DNA of 64,000 nucleotides from Kitasatospora herbaricolor (GTDB lineage: Bacteria; Actinomycetota; Actinomycetes; Streptomycetales; Streptomycetaceae), in contig NZ_JAUSVA010000002.1 in the NCBI RefSeq assembly GCF_030813695.1, forward strand, positions 7,277,501 through 7,341,500, in the 5' to 3' direction. The stretch's first letter is position 1. Each line of letters begins with the position of its first letter. Below are positions 16,826 through 26,846 of this stretch, piece after piece. The notes beneath the pieces are model-generated. The model was given only the letters and a program-made list of their open reading frames with translations, was not told where the DNA came from and did no database searches. The translations under genes and the position numbers were made by a program.

Positions 16826-17824
16826 ATGACCCGATTCCCCCTCCGCCCGTTCTGCGCGGCGCTCGTGCTGACGGTGGCCCTCACGGGCTGCAGCAGCACC
16901 GGCGGCAGACGTGCCGAGCAGGCCCGCGAGCGGGCCAGGACGGCCGGCGGCGCGGTGGACACCCCCCGGTGGCGGGTCGCGATGGTCACCCACGCCGGGG
17001 CCGGCGACGCCTTCTGGGACATCGTGCGCAAGGGCGCCGAGCAGGCCGCGGCCAAGGACAACATCACCCTCCTCTACTCGAACGACGCGCAGACCCAGAA
17101 CCAGGTCCAGCTGGTGCAGGCCGCCATCGACCAACGCGTGGACGGCCTCCTGGTCACGCTCGCCAAGGGGGACGCGCTCGGCCCGGTGCTGGCCAAGGCG
17201 AAGGCCGCGGGCATCCCGGTGATCAGCATCAACTCCGGCCAGGAGTTCTCCGCCCGGTTCGGCGCGCTCACCCACATCGGCCAGGACGAGACCGTCGCCG
17301 GCCAGGCGGCCGGCGCCACCCTGGACGCCCGGGGCCGCAAGGACGTCCTCTGCGTCATCCACGAGCAGGGCAACGTCGGCCAGGAGCAGCGCTGCGACGG
17401 CGCGCGGTCGAAGTTCGGCGGGCAGTTCCAGACCCTGTACGTGGACGGCGTCAACATGCCCGACGCCAGAGCCGCCATGTCCGCCAAGCTCCAGGCCGAC
17501 CCGGCGCTGGACACCGTGCTGACCCTCAGCGCCCCGGTGGCCGCCACCGGCCTGCAGGCGATCCAGGACGCCCGCCGCCCGGTCGAGCTGGACACCTTCG
17601 ACCTGGGCACCCAGGTGGTGGCCGGCCTGCAGGCCGGCACCGTGGGATTCGCCGTCGACCAGCAGCCCTACCTGCAGGGCTACGAGGGCGTCGACCTGCT
17701 CTGGCTGTACCGCTACAACCTGGACGTCCTCGGCGGCGGCAAGCCGGTGCTGACCGGCCCGCAGGTGCTGACCAAGGACGACGCGGCCGCGCTCGCCCAG
17801 TACGTCGCGAGGGGCACCCGATGA
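16826..17824 (+). CDS. Sugar ABC transporter substrate-binding lipoprotein (Peripla_BP_4 type)
   Basis: 332 residues. A lipoprotein signal with lipobox LTGC places the mature N-terminus at Cys21, so the protein is anchored outside the membrane. The rest is a ribose-type binding fold: RVAMVTHAGAGDAFWDIVRKG opens it, with AIDQRVDGLLVT and AGIPVISINSG typical of carbohydrate-binding members. It should bind a monosaccharide or similar polyol and deliver it to the permease encoded next. The stop overlaps the permease ATG. AGGAG precedes the start. Confidence 0.92.
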   Translation: MTRFPLRPFCAALVLTVALTGCSSTGGRRAEQARERARTAGGAVDTPRWRVAMVTHAGAGDAFWDIVRKGAEQAAAKDNITLLYSNDAQTQNQVQLVQAAIDQRVDGLLVTLAKGDALGPVLAKAKAAGIPVISINSGQEFSARFGALTHIGQDETVAGQAAGATLDARGRKDVLCVIHEQGNVGQEQRCDGARSKFGGQFQTLYVDGVNMPDARAAMSAKLQADPALDTVLTLSAPVAATGLQAIQDARRPVELDTFDLGTQVVAGLQAGTVGFAVDQQPYLQGYEGVDLLWLYRYNLDVLGGGKPVLTGPQVLTKDDAAALAQYVARGTR

Positions 17825-18867
17825 GCACCCCGGCGCCGCCCGCCGACGTGCTGGCCACCGAACGCCCGCCGGCCGTCCGCCGGCTGCTGGGCCGCCCCGA
17901 GATCGGCGCGCTGATCGCGGCGGTGGCGGTGTTCCTGGTCTTCTCCGCCGTCGCCGACAGCTTCCTGCGGACCTCCTCCTTCGGCACCGTGCTGTACGCC
18001 GCCTCCACCATCGGGATCATGGCGGTGCCGGTCTCGCTGCTGATGATCGGCGGTGAGTTCGACCTGTCGGCCGGGGTGCTGGTCACCACCGCCGCGCTGA
18101 CCTCCTCGATGGTCTCCTACCAGCTCACCGCCGTGACCTGGGTCGGGGTGCTGGTCTCGCTGCTGGTCGTGCTGGCCGTCAGCGCCTTCAACGGCTGGAT
18201 GCTGAGCCGCACCCGGCTGCCCAGCTTCATCGTCACCCTCGGCACCTTCCTGATGCTGACCGGCGCCAACCTCGGCGTCACCAAGCTGGTGACCGGGACG
18301 GTCACCACCAAGCCGATCTCGGACATGGAGGGCTTCGCCTCCTGCCGGTGGCTGTTCGCCTCCGAGATCACCGTCGGCGGGCTGACCGTCAAGGCCACCG
18401 TCTGGTGGTGGCTGGGCCTGCTGCTGGTCGGCAGCTGGGTGCTGCTGCGCACCGCCTTCGGCAACTGGATCTTCGCGGTGGGCGGCGACGCCGCCGCCGC
18501 CCGCGCCGTCGGCGTGCCGGTCGCCCGCACCAGGACCGTGCTCTACCTCGGGGTCGGCTTCTGCGCCTGGGTGCTGGGTCAGCACCTGCTGTTCTCCTTC
18601 GACACCGTGCAGTCCGGCGAAGGGGTCGGCAACGAGCTGATCTACATCGTGGCGGCCGTCATCGGCGGCTGCCTGATCACCGGCGGCTACGGCTCGGTGG
18701 CCGGCTCGGCGCTCGGCGCGCTGATCTTCGGGATGACCAGCAAGGGCATCGTGTACGCCGAGTGGAACCCCGACTGGTTCAAGTTCTTCCTCGGTGCGAT
18801 GCTGCTGCTGGCCGCCCTGCTGAACGCCTGGGTCCGCCGCCGGGTCGAACGGGGGACGAGCCGATGA
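17821..18867 (+). CDS. Sugar ABC transporter permease (RbsC/XylH type)
   Basis: 348 residues with about 8-10 hydrophobic segments and the BPD_transp_2 pattern. [13 protein letters not shown] is the conserved motif that contacts the ATPase/membrane interface. A homodimer is expected because only one permease gene is present. Start and stop overlap the genes on both sides (ATGA), so binding protein, permease and ATPase are made together. Confidence 0.93.
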   Translation: MSTPAPPADVLATERPPAVRRLLGRPEIGALIAAVAVFLVFSAVADSFLRTSSFGTVLYAASTIGIMAVPVSLLMIGGEFDLSAGVLVTTAALTSSMVSYQLTAVTWVGVLVSLLVVLAVSAFNGWMLSRTRLPSFIVTLGTFLMLTGANLGVTKLVTGTVTTKPISDMEGFASCRWLFASEITVGGLTVKATVWWWLGLLLVGSWVLLRTAFGNWIFAVGGDAAAARAVGVPVARTRTVLYLGVGFCAWVLGQHLLFSFDTVQSGEGVGNELIYIVAAVIGGCLITGGYGSVAGSALGALIFGMTSKGIVYAEWNPDWFKFFLGAMLLLAALLNAWVRRRVERGTSR

Positions 18868-19652
18868 CCGGCCGTGAACTGCTGGCGCTGACCGCCGTGG
18901 GCAAGACCTACGGCTCCGTCCGCGCTCTCCAGGACGTCTCGCTGACCCTGCGCGAGGGCGAGATCAGCTGCGTGCTCGGCGACAACGGCGCCGGCAAGTC
19001 CACCCTGATCAAGATCATCGCCGGGCTGCACCAGCACGACGAGGGCAGCTACACCATCGCGGGGGAGGAGGTCCGCCTCGACTCCCCCCGGCAGGCCCTG
19101 GACCGCGGCATCGCCACCGTCTACCAGGACCTCGCCGTCGTCCCGCTGATGCCGGTGTGGCGCAACTTCTTCCTCGGCTCGGAGCTCGGCCGGTTCCGGC
19201 TGGACACCGCCGCGATGCGGGCCACCACCCGCGAGGCGCTGCTGCGGATGGGCATCGACCTGCACGACGTCGACCAGCCGATCGGCACCCTCTCCGGCGG
19301 CCAGCGCCAGTGCGTGGCGATCGCCCGCGCCGTCCACTTCGGTGCGAAGGTGCTGATCCTGGACGAGCCGACGGCCGCGCTGGGCGTCAAGCAGTCCGGG
19401 GTGGTGCTGAAATACGTGACGGCGGCCCGGGACGCCGGCCTCGGCGTCGTGCTGATCACCCACAACCCGCACCACGCCTACCTGGTCGGCGACCACTTCA
19501 CCCTGCTCAAACGGGGCAGGACGGCCGGCAGCCACCCACGGGCCGAGATCGGCCTCGAACAGCTCACCACCGAGATGGCGGGCGGCTCCGACCTCGCGGA
19601 GCTCAGCCACGAGCTGGCCCGCACCGACCCGAAGGAGCGTCCGCCGCAGTGA
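18864..19652 (+). CDS. Sugar ABC transporter ATP-binding protein, single-domain
   Basis: 262 residues. Walker [10 protein letters not shown], signature LSGGQ, Walker B VLILDEP and the switch histidine in LITHNP are all intact. Classical ribose and xylose systems use a double-ATPase protein of about 500 residues; this one carries a single domain and must act as a homodimer, as in fructose-type (FrcA-like) systems. Its stop is overlapped by the GTG of the kinase gene. Confidence 0.93.
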   Translation: MTGRELLALTAVGKTYGSVRALQDVSLTLREGEISCVLGDNGAGKSTLIKIIAGLHQHDEGSYTIAGEEVRLDSPRQALDRGIATVYQDLAVVPLMPVWRNFFLGSELGRFRLDTAAMRATTREALLRMGIDLHDVDQPIGTLSGGQRQCVAIARAVHFGAKVLILDEPTAALGVKQSGVVLKYVTAARDAGLGVVLITHNPHHAYLVGDHFTLLKRGRTAGSHPRAEIGLEQLTTEMAGGSDLAELSHELARTDPKERPPQ

Positions 19653-20758
19653 CCAGCCCCAACGGCCCCACCCGGCAGGCGGTCCTGCCCACCCTGCTCG
19701 GCCTCGGCCCGCGTGCCGAGCGCCGCCGCCGTGCCCTGCCGCCCGGCATCCTGCGCCTGCCCACCATCGGGATCGACATCGGCGGCACCAAGGTGGTCGC
19801 GGGCGTGGTGGACGGCGAGGGCAAGGTCCTGGAGAAGCTGCGCGCCGACACCCCCGACAAGACCAAGAGCGCCAAGGTGGTCGAGGACGTCATCGTCGAC
19901 CTGGTGCTGCGGCTCGCCGACCGGCACGACGTGCACGCGGTGGGCATCGGCGCCGCCGGCTGGGTCGACGCCGAGCGCTCGCGGGTGCTCTTCGCGCCGC
20001 ACCTGAACTGGCGCAACGAGCCGCTCCAGGAGGCGCTCAGCGAGCGCTTGCGGTTCCCGGTGGTGGTGGAGAACGACGCCAACGCCGCCGCCTGGGCGGA
20101 GTGGCGGTTCGGCGCCGGGCGCGGCGAGGACCACATGGTGATGCTCACGCTGGGGACGGGCATCGGCGGCGCCGTGGTCCGGGACGGCTACGTGGACCGC
20201 GGCAAGTACGGGCTGGCCGGCGAGTTCGGCCACATGCAGGTGGTGCCCGGCGGGCACCGCTGCCCGTGCGGGAACCGGGGGTGCTGGGAGCAGTACTCCT
20301 CCGGCAACGCGCTGGTGCGGGACGCCCGCGAGCTGGTCGCCGAGGAGTCGCCGGTGGTCGAGCCGCTGCTCGCGCTGGCCGGCGGGGCGATGGAGGGCAT
20401 CACCGGCCCGCTGGTCACCGAGGCCGCCCGGGCGGGTGACCCGGTCGCCATCGAGCTGCTCTACGAGGTGGGCACCTGGCTGGGCGTCGGGATCGCGAAC
20501 CTGGCGGCCGCGCTGGACCCCGGACGCTTCGTCATCGGCGGCGGCGTCTCGGAGGCCGGTGACCTGCTGCTCGGCCCGGCCCGGGAGGCCTTCAAGCGCA
20601 CCCTGACCGGCCGGGGGTTCCGGCCGGAGGCGATCGTCGTGCACGCGGCTCTCGGCAACGAGGCCGGGCTGGTCGGCGCGGCCGACCTCGCGCGGCAGGT
20701 GGCGCGGCGGTTCCGGACCATCAAGCGCCACCGGGTCGAGCGGGGCGCGGGGGCCTGA
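19649..20758 (+). CDS. ROK-family sugar kinase (glucokinase-like)
   Basis: 369 residues. Phosphate loop [12 protein letters not shown] begins at about 38, ENDANAAAW carries the catalytic aspartate, and [10 protein letters not shown] is the zinc motif of the ROK family. It probably phosphorylates the sugar imported by the three preceding genes at the expense of ATP. The basic N-terminal extension of about 35 residues lacks the helix-turn-helix seen in ROK repressors, so this is a kinase, not a regulator. The GTG start is supported by GAAGGAG 11 bases upstream and by overlap with the ATPase stop. Confidence 0.92.
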   Translation: MTSPNGPTRQAVLPTLLGLGPRAERRRRALPPGILRLPTIGIDIGGTKVVAGVVDGEGKVLEKLRADTPDKTKSAKVVEDVIVDLVLRLADRHDVHAVGIGAAGWVDAERSRVLFAPHLNWRNEPLQEALSERLRFPVVVENDANAAAWAEWRFGAGRGEDHMVMLTLGTGIGGAVVRDGYVDRGKYGLAGEFGHMQVVPGGHRCPCGNRGCWEQYSSGNALVRDARELVAEESPVVEPLLALAGGAMEGITGPLVTEAARAGDPVAIELLYEVGTWLGVGIANLAAALDPGRFVIGGGVSEAGDLLLGPAREAFKRTLTGRGFRPEAIVVHAALGNEAGLVGAADLARQVARRFRTIKRHRVERGAGA

Positions 20759-21425
20759 GCGGGCCGGCCCCGCCGGTCGGGCGGTCCCGGCGGCCTCGTG
20801 GTCGGGCGGACGGCGTGGTGACGGCCGGTCGTCCGGGCCGGCCGGACGGTGCTGGTCGTGGTGGTCGAGCCGGGTGGTTCGTGCCGGTCGTACGGTTCGT
20901 GCCGGTGGTGCGGGCGGGCCCGGCGGCCCGGCAGCCCTGGCGGCGGCCGGGCCGGGGCCGGCTCATCTGGCGGGGCGCCACATCCCCGGGGTCGGCTCGG
21001 CCGTCCGGCGGGACGGGTGGGTCGTGGGGGGCGTGCTCGGTCGGGCCCAGGGTCTTCTGGTCGTCATCGCGCATCCTTTCGATGTGTTCATGCCATGACA
21101 ATGACTACCAGGCGTGCCGCCACACATGCAATGCGTGATGAGTGTGACGCGGGCTACTGGCCGAGACCGGGCGCCTGGATCCGGCCACCCCGTCCGGCCG
21201 TCCCCGTCCGGCCGTCCCCGTGCGGTTGGCCCCTCCCGCCCCCAGGCCCGGCCCGCCCCGGGCCCGGCCCGCCCTGGAGCTGCCCCGACCGTGCCGGCCC
21301 GCCGCCGGCCCGCCCCGGCCCGCCGCCCGCCCGCGCGGCCCGGCCCGGCCGGCTCGCCGAGGCCCTGTTGTCCGGTACACCCCGACTGTGAAAGAACGGA
21401 CCTGACGTCGTCTCAGGAGGTCCGT
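20759..21425. other. 667-bp intergenic stretch before ggt, repeat-rich, no convincing gene
   Basis: Mostly low-complexity G+C-rich sequence. It contains GGTTCGTGCCGGT at 20876-20888 and again at 20894-20906, and a 14-bp tandem CCGTCCGGCCGTCC at 21190-21217. An A+T-richer island at about 21080-21140 may hold promoters. A minus-strand frame there could start near 21060-21074 but is short or compositionally odd. The ggt ribosome site AGGAGG lies at 21415-21420. Confidence 0.5.
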
Positions 21426-23213
21426 ATGAGAGCCCTGGCCCGCATCGCCCCGCCGCTGCTGCTCGCCACCGCACTGGTCGGTGCCACGGTGGCGCCGGCC
21501 GGGGCCGCCGCCCCGCCGGCCAAGGTGCCGGAGGCCGTGGGCTACGGCGGCGCGGTGGCCAGCGTGGACGCGGACGCCACGGCGGCCGGCATCGAGGTCC
21601 TCCGCAAGGGCGGCAACGCCGTGGACGCGGCGGTCGCGACCGCCGCCGCCCTGGGCGTCACCGAGCCGTACTCGGCCGGGATCGGCGGGGGCGGCTACTT
21701 CGTCCACTACGACGCCGCCACCGGCCGGGTCTCCACCCTGGACGGCCGCGAGACGGCCTCCCGCACCGCCGACGAATCGCTCTTCCTGGAGGACGGCAAG
21801 CCGCTGGCCTTCGCCGACGCCGTCACCAGCGGCCTCTCCGTAGGGGTCCCCGGCACCTCGGCCACCTGGGAGAAGGCCCTCCAGCTCTGGGGCAGCCGCT
21901 CGCTCGGCGAGGTGCTGAAGCCGGCCGAGCGGATCGCCGAACAGGGCTTCACCGTCGACCAGACCTTCCGGGACCAGACGGCCGGCAACGAGGCCCGGTT
22001 CCGGGACTTCCCCGAGAGCAGCCGGCTCTTCCTGCCCGGCGGCAGCCTCCCGGTGGTCGGCTCCACCCTGCGCAACCCCGACCTCGCCGCCACCTACCGC
22101 ACGCTCGGCAGGGAGGGCACCAAGGCGCTCTACCGGGGCCCGATCGGCGCCGACATCGTCCAGGCGCTGCAGCACCCGCCGGTCGACCCGGCGTCCGGGC
22201 GGGTGGCCAGGCCCGGCCGGGTGGACGCCGCCGACCTGGCGGCCTACCAGGTCGCCCGACAGCGGCCCACCCACGTCCCCTACCGCGACTACGACGTGTA
22301 CGGGATCGCGCCGTCCAGCTCCGGCGGCACCACCACCGGCGAGGCCCTCGGCATCCTGGAGGACATCGGGGCCCCCGACGCGGACGCCACCCAGTACTAC
22401 CACCACTACCTGGAGGCCAGCCGGATCGCCTTCGCCGACCGCAACCGCTGGGTCGGCGACCCGCGCTTCTCCGACGTGCCCGCCGAGGAACTGCTCTCGC
22501 CGCGCTTCGCGGCGGCCCGGGCCTGCCTCATCAGCCCCGACCACGCGCTGACCAGCCCGCTGGCCCCGGGCGACCCGCGCCGTCCGGCCGCCTGCGCGAG
22601 CGCCGGCCCGGCCGTCACCGAGACGTACGAGGGCCCGAGCACCACCCACCTCACCGTCGCCGACCGGTGGGGCAACGTGGTCTCCTACACCCTGACGATC
22701 GAGCAGACCGGCGGCAGCGGCATCACCGTGCCCGGGCGCGGCTTCCTGCTGAACAACGAGCTGACCGACTTCTCCTTCACCCCCAACACCCCGGGCGTGC
22801 CGGACCCGAACCTCCCCGGCCCCGGCAAGCGGCCGCGCTCCTCCATCTCGCCGACGATCGTGCTGCGCGACGGCGAGCCCCTGCTGGCGGCCGGCTCGCC
22901 GGGCGGCGCCACCATCATCACCACCGTCCTGCAGGTGCTGCTGGGCCGGCTGGACCGCGGCCTCAGCCTGGAGCAGGCGATCGCCGCGCCCCGGGCCAGC
23001 CAGCGCAACAGCGCCGCGACCCAGGCCGAGCCGGCCTTCCTGGCGCTGCCCGAGCGGGCCCGGCTGGAGGCGCTCGGGCACGTCTTCGCGGTCACCCCCG
23101 AGATCGGCGCCGCCACCGGCGTCGAGCGGCTGGCGGACGGGCGCTGGGTGGCGGCGGCCGAGCCGGTCCGGCGCGGCGGCGGCGCGGCGGCCGTGGTCCG
23201 GCCCGCGCGGTAG
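21426..23213 (+). CDS. ggt: Gamma-glutamyltransferase precursor
   Basis: 595 residues with a secretion signal (hydrophobic core about 8-24, AGA-type cleavage). It is made as one chain and cleaves itself at the TTH motif, giving T406 as the new N-terminal nucleophile of the small subunit. GSGITVPGRGFLLNNELTDF region and the following PGKRPRSSISPT are typical of the small subunit. It hydrolyses or transfers gamma-glutamyl groups of glutathione-like or poly-glutamyl compounds outside the cell. The ATG is supported by AGGAGG 5 bases upstream. It is monocistronic. Confidence 0.94.
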   Translation: MRALARIAPPLLLATALVGATVAPAGAAAPPAKVPEAVGYGGAVASVDADATAAGIEVLRKGGNAVDAAVATAAALGVTEPYSAGIGGGGYFVHYDAATGRVSTLDGRETASRTADESLFLEDGKPLAFADAVTSGLSVGVPGTSATWEKALQLWGSRSLGEVLKPAERIAEQGFTVDQTFRDQTAGNEARFRDFPESSRLFLPGGSLPVVGSTLRNPDLAATYRTLGREGTKALYRGPIGADIVQALQHPPVDPASGRVARPGRVDAADLAAYQVARQRPTHVPYRDYDVYGIAPSSSGGTTTGEALGILEDIGAPDADATQYYHHYLEASRIAFADRNRWVGDPRFSDVPAEELLSPRFAAARACLISPDHALTSPLAPGDPRRPAACASAGPAVTETYEGPSTTHLTVADRWGNVVSYTLTIEQTGGSGITVPGRGFLLNNELTDFSFTPNTPGVPDPNLPGPGKRPRSSISPTIVLRDGEPLLAAGSPGGATIITTVLQVLLGRLDRGLSLEQAIAAPRASQRNSAATQAEPAFLALPERARLEALGHVFAVTPEIGAATGVERLADGRWVAAAEPVRRGGGAAAVVRPAR

Positions 23214-23395
23214 CCCCACGTCGCGCGGGGCCGCGGCTCGGGCCGGCCCTGCCCGGGGACGGCGCCCGCCTCCGGGCTGCGGCCCGCTGTCGGTGGCTGC
23301 CGGTAGATTCGGGGTGGGCGTCCGCGACGACGCCCGCCCCTCGCCCGGGCCGCCGTCCGGGCCTTTGTCCGCCCCACCCGGGAAGGCCGCCAGCC

Positions 23396-24199
23396 GTGAC
23401 CGTCCGCATCGCCACCTGGAACATCAACTCCGTCACCGCGCGGCTGCCCAAGCTGCTGGAGTGGCTGGAGAGCGCCGAACCCGACGTGCTCTGCCTCCAG
23501 GAGCTCAAGTGCTCCACCGAGGCCTTCCCGCACGAGGCGGTCAAGGAGCTCGGCTACGACACGGCCGCGCACGGCACCGGCCGCTGGAACGGCGTCGCGA
23601 TCCTCTCCCGGATCGGCCTGGAGGACGTCGTGCGCGGACTGCCCGAGCAGCCCGGCTACCTCGCCGACGACGCGCTGCTGGCCGACGTGGAGCCCCGGGC
23701 GATCGCCGCCACCTGCGGGCCGGTGCGGGTCTGGTCGGTGTACGTGCCCAACGGCCGCGAGGTCGACCACGCGCACTACCGCTACAAGCTGGACTGGCTG
23801 GAGTCGCTGCGCCGGGCCGTCGTCGAGGACGCGGCCGGCGCGCGCCCCTTCGCCGTCCTCGGCGACTTCAACATCGCCCCCACCGACGAGGACGTCTACG
23901 ACGTCGCGGCCTTCGCCGGACTGACGCACGTGACCCCGCCGGAGCGCGCCAGCCTGGGCAACCTGCGCGAGGCCGGCCTGCAGGACGTGGTGCCGCGCCC
24001 GCTGAAGTACGACCACCCGTACACCTACTGGGACTACCGCCAGCTGGCCTTCCCCAAGAACCGCGGCATGCGGATCGACCTCACGTACGGCAACAAGGCC
24101 TTCGCGGACGCGGTGACGGACAGCTACGTCGACCGCGAGGCGCGCAAGGGCAAGGGGACGTCGGACCACGCGCCGGTCGTGGTCGACCTGGACCTCTGA
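23396..24199 (+). CDS. xthA: Exodeoxyribonuclease III / AP endonuclease (XthA)
   Basis: 267 residues, the usual length. Catalytic signatures in order: ATWNINSV, LQELK (metal-binding glutamate), VYVPNGR, GDFNIAPTDEDV and the terminal SDHAPV with the general-base histidine. It removes 3' blocking groups and cuts abasic sites in base-excision repair. The GTG start follows GGAAGG by about 10 bases; upstream in-frame sequence overlaps the end of ggt out of frame and is not coding. Confidence 0.95.
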   Translation: MTVRIATWNINSVTARLPKLLEWLESAEPDVLCLQELKCSTEAFPHEAVKELGYDTAAHGTGRWNGVAILSRIGLEDVVRGLPEQPGYLADDALLADVEPRAIAATCGPVRVWSVYVPNGREVDHAHYRYKLDWLESLRRAVVEDAAGARPFAVLGDFNIAPTDEDVYDVAAFAGLTHVTPPERASLGNLREAGLQDVVPRPLKYDHPYTYWDYRQLAFPKNRGMRIDLTYGNKAFADAVTDSYVDREARKGKGTSDHAPVVVDLDL

Positions 24200-24201
24200 G
24201 C

Positions 24202-24223
24202 GGGCCCGGGGGCCGCCGGGCCC
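24202..24223 (+). terminator. Possible terminator after xthA
   Basis: Eight-base arms GGGCCCGG and CCGGGCCC with a six-base loop, starting 3 bp after the stop. Confidence 0.45.
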
Positions 24224-24374
24224 GGTCGCGGAGCGTACCGGTGGCCCCCGAACGGTCCCGTGCGGTGGCCGCTCCGGGGGCCGCTGCCTACCGTGTGGGG
24301 TAACTGGGTGTAGTTGTCCGTTCACGTGGACACAGGAGTCCCCGACTGCGCCCGAGAATCCTGGAGGTTCCGGT

Positions 24375-24953
24375 ATGCGCCCCACGCGTACGGCCGCCGC
24401 AGCTCTGACAGGCGCCACCCTGCTTCTCGCCCTCGCGGCCCCGGCGGCGCTGGCCAAGGACGGCGACCGGGCATCGGTCAGCCCGGCCCAGGCGGCGCCC
24501 GGTCAGAGCGTCACCGTCACCGTGTCCTGCGAGAAGAGCACCACCAAGACCATCACCGCCGAGTCCACCGCTTTCGAGGGCGGCCCGGTCACCCTCACCC
24601 TCGGTTCGGACGGCCGGCACACCGGCTCGGCCAAGTTGGCGAACAAGCCCGGCGGTGACGCCAAGGTCGACGGCAAGTGCCCGGACGGCGCGGCCTTCTC
24701 CACCACGGTCACGGTCACCACGGTGACCACCACCACCCCGACCCACGCCGCCAGTCAGGCGGTCACCGACTGGGTCACCTCCGAGACCGGCCACAACGGG
24801 CTGGTCGAGGAGCCGCACGGGTCCGTGAACACCGGCCTGGGCGGATCGGTGGGCAGCAACCCGGCCGAGCTGGCCGGGGGAGCGGCCCTGGTGGCCGGCG
24901 GGGTGGGCGGGTTCCTGCTGCTGCGCCGCCGCTCCGGCTCCGACTCGGTCTGA
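24375..24953 (+). CDS. Secreted surface protein with C-terminal membrane anchor, unknown function
   Basis: 192 residues. Signal peptide (hydrophobic 8-27), then an Ig-like beta-rich region of about 100 residues with Thr/Val repeats (VTVTTVTTTTPT at about 116-127), a Gly/Ser linker, and a C-terminal hydrophobic helix followed by RRRSG. There is no LPXTG sortase motif, so anchoring is by the helix. The pattern is common in streptomycete cell-surface proteins but I do not recognise a function. GGAGG precedes the ATG. A partial palindrome TGTCC-N8-GGACA lies about 45 bp upstream (24315-24332). Confidence 0.75.
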   Translation: MRPTRTAAAALTGATLLLALAAPAALAKDGDRASVSPAQAAPGQSVTVTVSCEKSTTKTITAESTAFEGGPVTLTLGSDGRHTGSAKLANKPGGDAKVDGKCPDGAAFSTTVTVTTVTTTTPTHAASQAVTDWVTSETGHNGLVEEPHGSVNTGLGGSVGSNPAELAGGAALVAGGVGGFLLLRRRSGSDSV

Positions 24954-24995
24954 GGCGACGCGGCCCCGGCGTCCCCCCACCGGCACGCTCGTGCG

Positions 24996-25026
24996 CGCGC
25001 CCCCGGACCAGCGGTCCGGGGGCGCG
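24996..25026. terminator. Bidirectional terminator between surface protein and YhhN-like gene
   Basis: Fourteen-base perfect arms CGCGCCCCCGGACC and GGTCCGGGGGCGCG around the triloop AGC. It lies between convergent stop codons at 24953 and 25072. Confidence 0.8.
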
Positions 25027-25071
25027 GTCGTGCCTCGGGGCGCGGCGCCGGCGCGGGCGGCGGCCGGTGCG

Positions 25072-25841
25072 TCAGGCCGTGGCCGGCCGCGGTTCCCGGC
25101 CCGGCTCCTCCCGCAGGCCGGTCCCGTCCGGGCCGTCCGGGTCGGCGATGCCGTCGGTCCCGTCCGGTCCGTCCTCCCGGTGGGCGCGCAGGGTGCCGCT
25201 CGCCAGCAGGTACTGGGCGACGATGTACGTCGCCATCACCCAGAACTGGTGGCCCGGCAGCTCCCGCCAGTCGGCCAGCTGGGTGGCGATCAGAGTGTCG
25301 GAGAGCAGGAACAGTGCCCCGCCCAGGCCGGTCCGCAGGCCTAGCCGGGCCGAGGTGACGGCGGTCGAGGTGAGCAGCAGGCTGTACACCGCCACCGGGA
25401 TCCTGAGGTCGCCGAGGCCCGGCCAGAGCTGGCTGATCATGACCGCCCACGCCGCCGCGTAGGCCGCCGCCACCACGGCGGTCCGCCGCCGGTCGTCCAG
25501 CGCGCCGCGCCGCACGAACATGGTCACGTAGCAGACGTGCGCGGCCGCGAACGAGCCCATGCCGGCCAGGAAGGCGGTGTCGCCGCCCGCCTGCAGCAGG
25601 ATGTCGCCCCCGGCGCTCAGCATCAGCGCGGGCGCGAGCAGCTTGGGCGCGCGCTCGGTGCTCGCCAGGCTGTGCGCCGCCAGCAGCGGCATCAGCGCCG
25701 GCTTGGTGGCGTGCTGGAGACCGGGGGTGTGGGTGAGGATCGCGCCCAGGTGCGCGACCGAGGTCGCGGCGAAGCCGGTGAGCAGGCCGCGGGCGGCGCG
25801 CAGGCGCCCGCCGACGGCGGCACGGGTCGTGGTGCTGAGGC

Positions 25842-25845
<4 letters not shown>
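25072..25845 (-). CDS. YhhN-family membrane protein (lysoplasmalogenase-like)
   Basis: 257 residues with about 7-8 hydrophobic segments and an Asp/Gly/Pro-rich cytoplasmic tail of about 40 residues. The core matches the YhhN family: KPALMPLL near 48, and the paired acidic spots SAGGDILL and LLSDTLIA. Family members include lysoplasmalogenases that split the vinyl-ether bond of lysoplasmalogens. Whether this organism has plasmalogens is unknown. The ATG overlaps the stop of the fatty-acid hydroxylase-like gene, so both act on membrane lipids or are at least made together. Confidence 0.85.
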
Positions 25846-26714
<869 letters not shown>

Positions 26715-26830
26715 AGGCGACGCCGGGTGCCGGGCGGAAGGGGTTGTTACCGGCGCGTAGCCCGAGGGGCGTCCGCCGGACAATTCGCGGCGTCACCCGG
26801 TTGCTGCCACCGGCCGCCGTGCCCACCGAC

Positions 26831-26836
26831 TAATCT
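26831..26836 (+). promoter_or_regulatory. Possible -10 hexamer of a nearly leaderless transcript
   Basis: TAATCT ends 10 bases before the ATG at 26847 and no ribosome site lies between, so transcription should start at or within a few bases of the start codon. No good -35 is visible. Confidence 0.45.
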
Positions 26837-26846
26837 GGTCCACGAC

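Noticed and set aside
16826-20758. ROK protein as a transcriptional repressor
   Set aside because: It lacks an N-terminal helix-turn-helix and is translationally coupled to an ABC importer, so a kinase is the better call.
20721-21101. Minus-strand frame of about 126 codons before ggt
   Set aside because: Apparent start is TTG without a ribosome site. The ATGs inside are badly placed relative to GAAAGG, and most of the protein is Pro/Arg/Gly repeat.
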